In this document: positions 9,424 through 16,051 of the stretch, in pieces
Position numbering within the stretch: the stretch's first letter is position 1
How the letters are laid out: each line of letters opens with the position of its first letter
Assembly: GCA_011048645.1 (NCBI GenBank)
Contig: DSDR01000172.1
Coordinates: forward strand, 1 to 41,375
DNA length: 41,375 nt
Reading direction: 5' to 3'
Origin: Phycisphaerales bacterium
GTDB lineage: Bacteria > Planctomycetota > Phycisphaerae > Sedimentisphaerales > Anaerohalosphaeraceae
Notes under the pieces: generated by a model
Told to the model about the DNA's origin: nothing
Seen by the model: the letters and a program-made list of their open reading frames with translations, nothing else
Database searches by the model: none
Translations under genes and position numbers: made by a program

Positions 9424-9726
9424 TTACTTTTGAAACTGCGGCAGCTTGTCCAGATATTTTTCCGGGTTGCTGGTAAATTCCGCCTCGCAGCCGGGACAAC
9501 AGAAATAAACCTTCTTGCCCTCATACTCAACAAAGAGAGTCTTGTTAATGGGGGCATCCATCACGGGACAGATCGTCTGTTCAACGGCGTTTTCTGCTGT
9601 TTGAGCCGCCTGATGAGCCATGTGGTCATGTCCGGCATGGTCGTCGTTTTTTTTGCTGCAGCCGACAAACACACCGACGGCAACCATCAGAGTCAATACA
9701 CCAAAAATTTTCATTGCTGTCTTCAT
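9424..9726 (-). CDS. His-rich lipoprotein with YHS heavy-metal domain
   Basis: 100 residues. A lipoprotein signal ends at VGC with the lipidated Cys23, followed by a His-rich linker (HAGHDHMAH, residues 30-38) and a YHS/TRASH-like domain (residues 51-97) with CPVMD and YFCCPGC (Cys53, Cys76, Cys77, Cys80). These Cys and His residues can bind soft metals, so it is probably a periplasmic metal-capturing partner of the pump, like CusF in function but not in fold; this role is inferred. GGAAAGGAT precedes the ATG. Its YHS domain matches the C-terminal domain of the neighbouring adaptor at 35 of 46 aligned positions, so one appears to be a copy of the other. Confidence 0.85.
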   Translation of the reverse strand: MKTAMKIFGVLTLMVAVGVFVGCSKKNDDHAGHDHMAHQAAQTAENAVEQTICPVMDAPINKTLFVEYEGKKVYFCCPGCEAEFTSNPEKYLDKLPQFQK

Positions 9727-9747
9727 TGTCGTATCCTTTCCATAACG

Positions 9748-11466
9748 TTAGGGAACATGATTATGCGTCGGGTCTTGTGTCTGTTCTTTCGTCTGCTCGG
9801 CCTCTGCGAACTGCGGCAATTTGTGCAGGTATTTTTCCGGTTCAGCCAGAAACATCTCCGGACACCCCGGACAACAGAAATACACTGTCTTTCCCTCGTA
9901 TTCAACAAATACGTCTTTGTTGATCGGACCATCCATCACCGGGCACAAAATCTGCTCCCCGTCGGCGCCGGCGTGTTGATGGCCGGCGGGCATCGGTTCG
10001 CTGTCGCGGCTCATCAGGCTGGGACGGCCGCGAAGCTGGAGTTCCGAATCGATCTTGAAATTGCCGCGCGTTACCACCTGTTCGCCTTCCATCAACCCTT
10101 CGCGGACCACATAATAATCGCCTGCCCGCGGGCCAAGGACAATTTCCCTGCCGATATAGGTCGGTCTGTCGGCCCCCTCGACGACCGCGTACACCAATGC
10201 ACGATCGAGCTTGCGTCCGGTCAGCAGCGCCGCCGAAGCGGGAATCACCAGCGGCGCCGGCTCAGGCTCCTGTGCGGCAACATAGCCCAGCGACTCGGCG
10301 GTCTCCAACGGCATGTGACAGATATCGCATTGGCCGGGGGCGTCTTTGACGATCTCGCCGTGCATCGGACAAATCCATTTGCCGGCCAGCAACGGCTCTA
10401 TGACCCGGCCGCCCTCGGCCAGCGACGAAGCGACCACCGCCCGCACCAGCATATCGGGCTTGAGTCGGCCATCGGGATTGTCCACCACCGCACGCACACG
10501 GATGGTTCGCGTCGCGTCGTTGAGCAGCGGGTTGATAAAACTGATGCGCCCCGTAAATACTTCGCCCGGCCAGGCCTCGGTCGTAAATTCCACCGTTTGC
10601 CCGAATCGCAGCCACGTCAAATCGGACTCATAGGCGTCCATCATCACCCACAAACGACTCAAATCGGAAATGGTATATATCGGACTTCCGGTCTGGACAT
10701 ACATCCCTTCGTTGGCTTTTTTCTCGATCACGATGCCGCCCATCGGCGAATAAATAGTCAGATGGTCCAGCGGTTGGCCTTGCTGCTGGATTTTTTCAAC
10801 CTGCGCCTCGGTCAGCCCCAGCAAAAGCAGCTTCTCGCGGGCGGCGGTCAAACTCGAGACCACCGATTGGCGCACCAGCTCGGATACCGCCGGTCCCAAT
10901 CGCTGCTGCGACGCACGCGCTTCAAGAAATTCGGCCTGAGCAGTGATCAAGTCGGGGCTGTAGAGAAAAACCATATGATCGCCGGCATTGACGCGAATTC
11001 CTGTATAATCGACATAAAGCCGGTCGATACGACCCGGAACCCATGCGGTGATGGTTTTGGTGCGTGTCTCATCCAGCGCCAGTTTGCCTACCAGACGAAC
11101 GTCCTTTGTAACAACCTGCCGCACGACCGGACTGGTCTGAACCTGCATCAGCTTGACTATTTCCGGCGAAAACGAAATCACCCGCTCGCCCATCGAATCA
11201 TCCGAATCGTCGTCCAGCGGAATCAGATCCATCCCGCAAATGCGACACTTGCCCGGCTGGGTTTCGCGTATTTGGGGGTGCATCGAACAGGTCCAGATGG
11301 TCTCTGCGGCCGGCTCCTGCGAACTTGCACCTTCCTGAACATCGCTGAGAAGCCCTTTTCCATCAAACCAAAAATAGGCCGCAACGAATCCGGCGGCAAA
11401 ACCAATGACCAGAAACAGGACAAATACGCCCTGTTTAAGTAAATTTATGTGTGTTTTTTTATTCAT
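9748..11466 (-). CDS. cusB: CusB-like membrane fusion protein with two HMBDs and a YHS domain
   Basis: 572 residues from the ATG at 11466. A GTG at 11472 is also possible and has the better-spaced SD (GAGG, 8 nt). Residues 12-33 form an N-terminal anchor. The first heavy-metal-binding domain is at 57-84 (WTCSMHPQ...CRICGMDL). The adaptor core (about 95-355) has the barrel-sandwich motif TAWVPGRIDRLYVDYTG. A second heavy-metal-binding domain is inserted at 363-390 (WICPMHGE...CDICHMPL), followed by the membrane-proximal domain (about 400-480) and a C-terminal YHS domain (505-552, CPVMD...YFCCPGC) with a final HNH. It would link the RND pump to the outer-membrane factor in the periplasm. Typical CusB proteins carry at most one such metal domain, so three metal modules is unusual. 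Confidence 0.9.
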   Translation of the reverse strand: MNKKTHINLLKQGVFVLFLVIGFAAGFVAAYFWFDGKGLLSDVQEGASSQEPAAETIWTCSMHPQIRETQPGKCRICGMDLIPLDDDSDDSMGERVISFSPEIVKLMQVQTSPVVRQVVTKDVRLVGKLALDETRTKTITAWVPGRIDRLYVDYTGIRVNAGDHMVFLYSPDLITAQAEFLEARASQQRLGPAVSELVRQSVVSSLTAAREKLLLLGLTEAQVEKIQQQGQPLDHLTIYSPMGGIVIEKKANEGMYVQTGSPIYTISDLSRLWVMMDAYESDLTWLRFGQTVEFTTEAWPGEVFTGRISFINPLLNDATRTIRVRAVVDNPDGRLKPDMLVRAVVASSLAEGGRVIEPLLAGKWICPMHGEIVKDAPGQCDICHMPLETAESLGYVAAQEPEPAPLVIPASAALLTGRKLDRALVYAVVEGADRPTYIGREIVLGPRAGDYYVVREGLMEGEQVVTRGNFKIDSELQLRGRPSLMSRDSEPMPAGHQHAGADGEQILCPVMDGPINKDVFVEYEGKTVYFCCPGCPEMFLAEPEKYLHKLPQFAEAEQTKEQTQDPTHNHVP

Positions 11467-11506
11467 ATCCACAGTCAACGCCTCAGTTTTATTTCATATC
11501 TTTCCT

Positions 11507-11520
11507 ACTACAATAGTAGT
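11507..11520. promoter_or_regulatory. Candidate operator in front of the adaptor gene
   Basis: ACTAC-AATA-GTAGT is a perfect 5+4+5 dyad in the 80-bp gap between the outer-membrane-factor gene and the adaptor gene. Its left flank TTCCTACT is shared with the site before the first gene of the operon. The shape resembles BlaI/CopY-family operators, but no such regulator is in the window. A weak promoter (TTGTAG-16-TAAAAC on the minus strand) would overlap it. Confidence 0.4.
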
Positions 11521-11546
11521 GTATATGTTTGAAAAAAACTTGCTGT

Positions 11547-12836
11547 TTATTCCTTTTCAGGCGCGGCAGGCAGTTGCCCTCCCACCAGCGCCTCCAGACG
11601 AGCCAGGCTTTTCAGGTGATTGGCCAGCGTCCGCTCGAAGGTCAACTCAAACGTCAATAATTTTCGCTGGGCATCAATCAAAGTCAGAAAGTCGATGGCG
11701 CCGGTCCGGTACGCCTGCTCTGACACCTCCAGCATTTCTTTGGCTTTGGGAATCAGCACGTCCTGGTAGAGTCTGACCTTACGGCGGCTGTCCTCTGCGG
11801 CAAACATCAGTTCCGATGCCTGAGAGGCCAAATCGCTTTGCATCTGTGTCTTGGTCTGAAGGGTCTTCATCGCCTGTGATTGCGCTTGCTGCACGCCGGC
11901 GCTGTAACTGTCCGTCCACAGCGGCAGGTTTAGCGTAACCATTGCAATCACGGGGTCGCGCCCGCTGCCGGGAGTATTCGGCATTCGCGACGAGTCTGTC
12001 TGAATCCAGTCGATGCCCAGCGTAACATCTGGCCAATAACGCTTTTGCGCCAATTCGGCGCGGCTCCGAGCGGCGGCAATCTCAAAGCTCATCGCCGACA
12101 ATTCGGGGTTGGCATCGACCAGCAAAGCAATGACCTGAGCCTCGTCAAGTTCTTCGGTTGGCAATGCTTCCTGCTTTGGCCAGGGCAAATCCATTTCCGG
12201 CGGTTGGTTCAGTACGGCATTGACCATGGCGACCACGGGCTTTTTCTTTCGCTTCAGCGTGAGGTATTCATCTTCAAACATCGCCAATTCGATCTGTGCG
12301 CGAACGATATCCGGATGGCTTGCCGCCGCTGTGCGATAACGGGCTTGAGCGACCTGCTCCAGATGCTTGAGCAGCTCAAGATTGTTCTCGGCGATTTCCA
12401 CGGCCTGCGCCAAATAAGCAAACTCAAAATAGGCCGCCTTTGTCTTTGAAATCACCTCCAGCCGAGCCGCCTCAAAACGCCTGCCGGCCGCTCGCGCCGC
12501 CGCCGCGGCCGCATCCGTCCGCGCTTCGATCTTGCCAAACCAGGGAAACCGCTGCATCAGGCCCAGACGGTGTTTCTGCGGTCCGACTCGTGTTTCAACC
12601 TCTTCGATAAAATACCCGTATGTAAACATCGGATCGTCCAGTGCACGCGCCTGCGGCACCTGGGCCAAAGCCGCCTTGTATTCGGAAAAACGGCTTTGCA
12701 GCCCGGCGTTGTTGGCCATCGCCGCCCGCACATAATCGGTAAGCGTTACAGGAAAATTCGGATCCAATGACTCAGCAGCATGCAGCGGCATTGCCATCAC
12801 AATGACAACGGCTGGGATCAATATCAGTATTTTCAT
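11547..12836 (-). CDS. TolC/CusC-family outer-membrane efflux protein
   Basis: 429 residues. A signal peptide (1-20, cut after HAA) precedes two tandem outer-membrane-efflux repeats, visible as the long helical stretches around residues 100-200 and 310-420. LTDYVRAAMANNAGLQ at the start and AYRTGAIDFLTLIDAQRKLL near the end are family landmarks. It would form the outer-membrane channel of the tripartite pump with the CusB-like and CusA-like proteins. It is the first gene of the operon and has a promoter plus palindrome upstream (12866-12925). AGGTGA lies close to the ATG. There is no N-terminal lipobox, unlike Escherichia coli CusC. Confidence 0.92.
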   Translation of the reverse strand: MKILILIPAVVIVMAMPLHAAESLDPNFPVTLTDYVRAAMANNAGLQSRFSEYKAALAQVPQARALDDPMFTYGYFIEEVETRVGPQKHRLGLMQRFPWFGKIEARTDAAAAAARAAGRRFEAARLEVISKTKAAYFEFAYLAQAVEIAENNLELLKHLEQVAQARYRTAAASHPDIVRAQIELAMFEDEYLTLKRKKKPVVAMVNAVLNQPPEMDLPWPKQEALPTEELDEAQVIALLVDANPELSAMSFEIAAARSRAELAQKRYWPDVTLGIDWIQTDSSRMPNTPGSGRDPVIAMVTLNLPLWTDSYSAGVQQAQSQAMKTLQTKTQMQSDLASQASELMFAAEDSRRKVRLYQDVLIPKAKEMLEVSEQAYRTGAIDFLTLIDAQRKLLTFELTFERTLANHLKSLARLEALVGGQLPAAPEKE

Positions 12837-12865
12837 GCGTCACCTGCGTAAAAGGTCATCGCTTT

Positions 12866-12925
12866 AGTAGGAATTCCTACTGTATTACTATGAAATAAAA
12901 TTAACAGAACACCGCTGGATGTCAA
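12866..12925 (-). promoter_or_regulatory. Promoter and palindromic operator of the metal-efflux operon
   Basis: A consensus -35 TTGACA (12920-12925) is followed after 16 bp by TAATTT (12898-12903). Just downstream of the expected start site is the perfect 16-bp palindrome AGTAGGAATTCCTACT (12866-12881). A palindrome immediately after the start site is a common position for a repressor that blocks transcription until metal is bound. The regulator itself is not in the window. Confidence 0.55.
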
Positions 12926-13044
12926 TCAGAAAAAATCTCGAGATACACAGAAACTCCGGCCCACGACACATTTTTTTTCAAAATAGCATAGATCGCCAGA
13001 AGATATTCTCACACACGACTAAATTTTTCCTCTAAAAATACCTC

Positions 13045-13073
13045 TTGACAAGTGACCCTTTTTCGTGTATATA
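13045..13073 (+). promoter_or_regulatory. Strong sigma-70-type promoter for tRNA-Val
   Basis: TTGACA (13045-13050), 17 bp, TATATA (13068-13073). The tRNA begins about 23 nt after the predicted start site, leaving a short 5' leader for RNase P. Confidence 0.75.
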
Positions 13074-13102
13074 TACTTCTCCTAATGACTTATGTCATTT
13101 TA

Positions 13103-13176
13103 GGGCGTTTAGCTCAGTTGGCTAGAGCACCAGCTCGACAAGCTGGGGGTCACTGGTTCAAGTCCAGTAACGCCCA
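13103..13176 (+). tRNA. tRNA-Val (anticodon GAC)
   Basis: The cloverleaf is complete. The acceptor stem GGGCGTT pairs with AACGCCC, the D arm is GCTC...GAGC, and the anticodon stem CCAGC/GCTGG encloses the loop TCGACAA with anticodon GAC. The variable region is GGGTC, and the T arm is ACTGG-TTCAAGT-CCAGT. The discriminator base is A and CCA is not encoded. It reads GUC and GUU valine codons. A short T-run (TATTTTTT) follows and may end transcription. Confidence 0.97.
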
Positions 13177-13615
13177 ATGGGTATTTTTTGTCTTGCTGTA
13201 TGCGCGATTCCTCTCTTTGGGCATATTCATTTTGCGTGTGATGCATAGGTTTTGCGCTGGCTTCGGCCAAGGCTCGACACGTCGTGTTTAAGGGCTCACT
13301 TGAGTTAGGTTTATAACGGGCGACCGACCCGGTCTTTCTGGTTGTTTTCCGAAAGCATCGGGATTGACCAACTGAGAGGCCGTCAGGTATGGGGTGAAGG
13401 TGGTACACAATAACCCGATTGCGGATCGATCAAACGTGTGCGAAACGTTGCCCCCCTGCTGTTGAGCCACGCCCTGCCAAAAAAAGAAAGGTCGGCCACG
13501 GCCTGTCGGCGTATGACCAACCCTTTTCGCGAAAGTTGTGCCCCTCATACCGGACCACATCTGCCGCATTCGATACCGAAAACAGGCGAAAACGCTGTTC
13601 CCGGCGACAGGGCTG
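13177..13615. other. Unassigned intergenic DNA downstream of tRNA-Val
   Basis: About 440 bp without a recognisable gene. A minus-strand frame is open across most of it (13288-13647) but starts at TTG without a ribosome binding site and resembles no family I know. On the minus strand, local pairings such as GGTTGG with CCGACC (about 13490-13530) hint at structured RNA, but nothing matches a known RNA class. No repeat of the tRNA 3' end (attachment site) and no integrase were found. Confidence 0.4.
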
Positions 13616-13915
13616 TTATTGCCCGTTTGTTTGTCGTCGCTGGTCAATTTGAGCCTTGACGGCTCGCATGCCTTTGACGGCGTGTTCCTCGGCGAAACGT
13701 ATCACTTTGTCCATCCCCGCACGCATTGCCGCCGCGCGATCCTGTGAGCTTGTGCCGGATTCACTATTCCAGTGGTTTGACCAGGCAACACGCTCATCGA
13801 TCTTCCTGTCTTTAGGGACCTGTGCAGGCGAAGGCGCCAGCACATACACCGCCGTAATAAACCCTGCGCCATACAGGATTATAGATGTCAACAATTTGGT
13901 TCGCCAATGGCCCAT
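13616..13915 (-). CDS. Small single-pass membrane protein, unknown function
   Basis: 99 residues from the ATG at 13915, chosen because AGAGGA lies four bases upstream; the frame stays open further 5' but without support. One membrane helix (about residues 8-27, LLTSIILYGAGFITAVYVLA) is followed by a charged soluble tail with a C-terminal helix rich in Arg and Lys. I do not recognise the family. The N-terminus is short and positive, suggesting that the tail is periplasmic. The gene stands alone, about 200 bp downstream of the flavoprotein gene on the same strand. Confidence 0.6.
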   Translation of the reverse strand: MGHWRTKLLTSIILYGAGFITAVYVLAPSPAQVPKDRKIDERVAWSNHWNSESGTSSQDRAAAMRAGMDKVIRFAEEHAVKGMRAVKAQIDQRRQTNGQ

Positions 13916-14116
13916 AGTGTCCTCTCCCGCGGAAAACATCGATTGACTGCCACATACGGAAACGACCGAAATCGTCTCCTTACCTCTAAAACATATATTA
14001 TAAACCCCGACCGGGCAAATCATATGCGCTAAAATCTGTCGTTTCTTTGTATGGGTTGGTTTTGTCGGATAACTAACGCGCGGAATGAACAAAGGAAACA
14101 GGGGATTCAGCAGACG

Positions 14117-14710
14117 TTAGACCGCCAGTTTTCGACCGACGGCCCGGGCGCAGCGTTTTCCGCTGTCATTGAGGGAGGAATCCGGAGTGAGGGCGGCCGT
14201 GCCGATGTAGAGTTTTTTGATCCGTCCGACGCCGAAACATTGTGCGCAGGCCTTCAATACGCCGAAGACGTGACGAAAGGCAACCCGTCCAATGAACGCG
14301 GGACAGGCGCTGGACGTAATCAAAAGCGCCTTTTTACGTCCTTTTTTCAGCCGCATCCTGGGATACGTTCCCCACGGCCAATAGCCATAACAGACCAGCC
14401 GTTCGATAAACCGCTTCATCAGGGCGGTGACACTGTAGAAATTGACCGGCGAGGCAAAGATGTAGGCATCCGCCGCATCGAGTGTATCCAAAATGGCGTC
14501 CATATCGTCCCTCATCACACACCGGCCGCGCTCCGGCCCGGCCGCTTGCGTGCATGCGCGACAGTTGGTGCAAAATTCGATATGCTTGTCAATCAGTAAA
14601 ATTTTCTCGGTTTCAGCGCCGACCTCACGGGCGCCCGCCAGCGCCTCATCGACGGCGGTATCCATTGTCTTTCCTTTTCGATAAGTGCCGACGACGGCAA
14701 CGACTTTCAT
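14117..14710 (-). CDS. Flavodoxin-fold FMN reductase / iron-sulfur flavoprotein-like
   Basis: 197 residues with the NADPH-dependent FMN reductase fold. The phosphate-binding loop is VVGTYRKGKTMD (residues 7-17), and SPVNFYSVTALMKRFIERL (about 87-105) contacts the isoalloxazine ring. A cysteine cluster C47-X2-C50-X2-C53-X10-C64 sits where iron-sulfur flavoproteins hold a 4Fe-4S cluster; the last spacing is longer than in the classic compact motif, so a cluster is possible rather than certain. It would be a cytoplasmic electron-transfer or quinone/FMN reductase. AAAGGATGCG precedes the start. It lies 15 bp after the DegT-family gene in one operon, with no obvious pathway link. Confidence 0.85.
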   Translation of the reverse strand: MKVVAVVGTYRKGKTMDTAVDEALAGAREVGAETEKILLIDKHIEFCTNCRACTQAAGPERGRCVMRDDMDAILDTLDAADAYIFASPVNFYSVTALMKRFIERLVCYGYWPWGTYPRMRLKKGRKKALLITSSACPAFIGRVAFRHVFGVLKACAQCFGVGRIKKLYIGTAALTPDSSLNDSGKRCARAVGRKLAV

Positions 14711-14725
14711 CGCATCCTTTCTTTG

Positions 14726-15862
14726 TTACTGCACTTTGTCAATCTCGTCCAGCGCGGCTGACAGTTCGCCGCACACCAGCCGAGCCTCATCCACCGTCAG
14801 ATTGTTGTGGAACGGCAGCGCCATCGTCCGCTCGCAGACCGCGTCGGTGATCGGAAAATCGCCCGTTTTGTAACCGAACCGCTCGACCATAAACGGCTGC
14901 AGATGGGCCGGCGGAAAATAATTGCTGACCTGAATCCCGCAGTCAAGCAATTTGTGAATCAGGGCGTTTCGCTGGGCCATCGTGTACCGTTCATCCAAAC
15001 GAATAACATAGACAAACCAGCTCATCCGCGCATCAGCCGGTTCAGTCGGCGTCTTGACCCGTTTTTCACCGGCCAGCAAGGCCGCGTATGTTCGGGCCAC
15101 GGCGGCGCGTTTTTCGATAAATTCTTCCATCCGTGAGAGCTGGACAAGCCCCAGTGCGCAGTTGATATCGCTGAGCCGATAATTGTACCCCATCCGCTCG
15201 TGCGCCAGCCAGCCGCCGCCGCGTCCGCGTCCCTGATTCCGCAAGGAACAGCACAGCTCGGCCAAGCGCTCATCATCGGTAACAATCATCCCGCCTTCGC
15301 CGGTGGTCATCTGCTTATTAGGGTAAAAGGCAAACACGCCGGCATCGCCGAACGTCCCGGCCATTTGCTCGCCCAGCGACGACCCCAACGCCTCACAGCA
15401 ATCCTCAATCACCCTCAATCCGTGCTTTGCGGCGATATCGCAGACTACATCCATCCCGGCCGGGTTGCCGAATACCTCCACCGGCACGATCGCCTTGGTC
15501 TTAGCGGTGATCTTCGCCTCGATTTTCGCCGGATCAAGATTCAGGCTCACCGGGTCAATATCCACAAAGACCGGCGTAGCCCCCGTCATTAAAATAAAAT
15601 TGACTGTCGCGATAAACGTAAACGGCGTAGTAATTACCTCGTCGCCCGGTCCCAATCCCATCGCCTGGGCACAAAGAAACAGCCCGCTGGTGCCGCTGTT
15701 GACAGCAATGGCGTATTTTCGCCCCACATACTCGGCAAATGCCGTCTCAAATTCCGGCAGCTTCGGTCCCAGCGACAGATTCGGACTGCGCAATACCTCA
15801 CACACCGCGTCAATTTCCGCCTCGGTAATATCCGGCCTCGATAAATAGACCCGCATTTCCAT
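14726..15862 (-). CDS. DegT/DnrJ/EryC1/StrS-family PLP aminotransferase
   Basis: 378 residues, full length for the family that aminates keto-sugar nucleotides, usually for surface polysaccharides, glycans or secondary metabolites. Visible landmarks are AVNSGTSGLFLCAQAMGL (53-70), TTPFTFIATVN (78-88), the ring-stacking region VIEDCCEALGS (151-161) and the cofactor Lys183 in FAFYPNKQMTTGEGGMI. AGGA lies seven bases before the ATG at 15862, and a TATAAT box is seen on the minus strand at 15902-15907 without a good -35. The sugar substrate cannot be assigned. It is the first gene of an operon with the flavoprotein. Confidence 0.92.
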   Translation of the reverse strand: MEMRVYLSRPDITEAEIDAVCEVLRSPNLSLGPKLPEFETAFAEYVGRKYAIAVNSGTSGLFLCAQAMGLGPGDEVITTPFTFIATVNFILMTGATPVFVDIDPVSLNLDPAKIEAKITAKTKAIVPVEVFGNPAGMDVVCDIAAKHGLRVIEDCCEALGSSLGEQMAGTFGDAGVFAFYPNKQMTTGEGGMIVTDDERLAELCCSLRNQGRGRGGGWLAHERMGYNYRLSDINCALGLVQLSRMEEFIEKRAAVARTYAALLAGEKRVKTPTEPADARMSWFVYVIRLDERYTMAQRNALIHKLLDCGIQVSNYFPPAHLQPFMVERFGYKTGDFPITDAVCERTMALPFHNNLTVDEARLVCGELSAALDEIDKVQ

Positions 15863-15959
15863 ACCATTATCCTGCTGAATTTCGGGAACCTAAAAGTATT
15901 TATTATACGTCCCGATTGTTGATTTTCCAGAAGATTTGCAACATTTTTGCAACGTGCCG

Positions 15960-16014
15960 AAAAAAACGTACCGCCGACTTCCAGCCGTCTTTGCCGGCCG
16001 GATACCGACGGTAC
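15960..16014 (-). terminator. Intrinsic terminator of the GH127 gene
   Basis: Read on the minus strand, GTACCGTCGGT (16014-16004) pairs with GTCGGCGGTAC (15978-15968) over 11 positions, three of them G-U. The 25-nt loop itself contains CCGGCCGG. A run of seven T follows at once (15966-15960). It lies about 40 bp past the GH127 stop codon. Confidence 0.7.
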
Positions 16015-16051
16015 TGCAAACGTGCGAAAATGGATAATTCAAGCGGGTTTT

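Noticed and set aside
9274..11442. Plus-strand open frame of 722 codons
   Set aside because: It is antisense to the adaptor and lipoprotein genes, has no RBS or recognisable domain, and spans an intergenic repeat.
13109..13408. Minus-strand open frame of 99 codons containing GVTGLEPVTPSLSS
   Set aside because: It is the antisense translation of tRNA-Val and its flank; this peptide is a known type of false protein call over tRNA genes.
13103..13615. tRNA-associated integration site
   Set aside because: No integrase gene and no repeat of the tRNA 3' end were found in the following DNA.
13288..13647. Minus-strand frame of 119 codons downstream of the small membrane protein gene
   Set aside because: It begins at TTG without SD, overlaps the 3' end of a better-supported gene and resembles no known family; kept only as an unexplained region.
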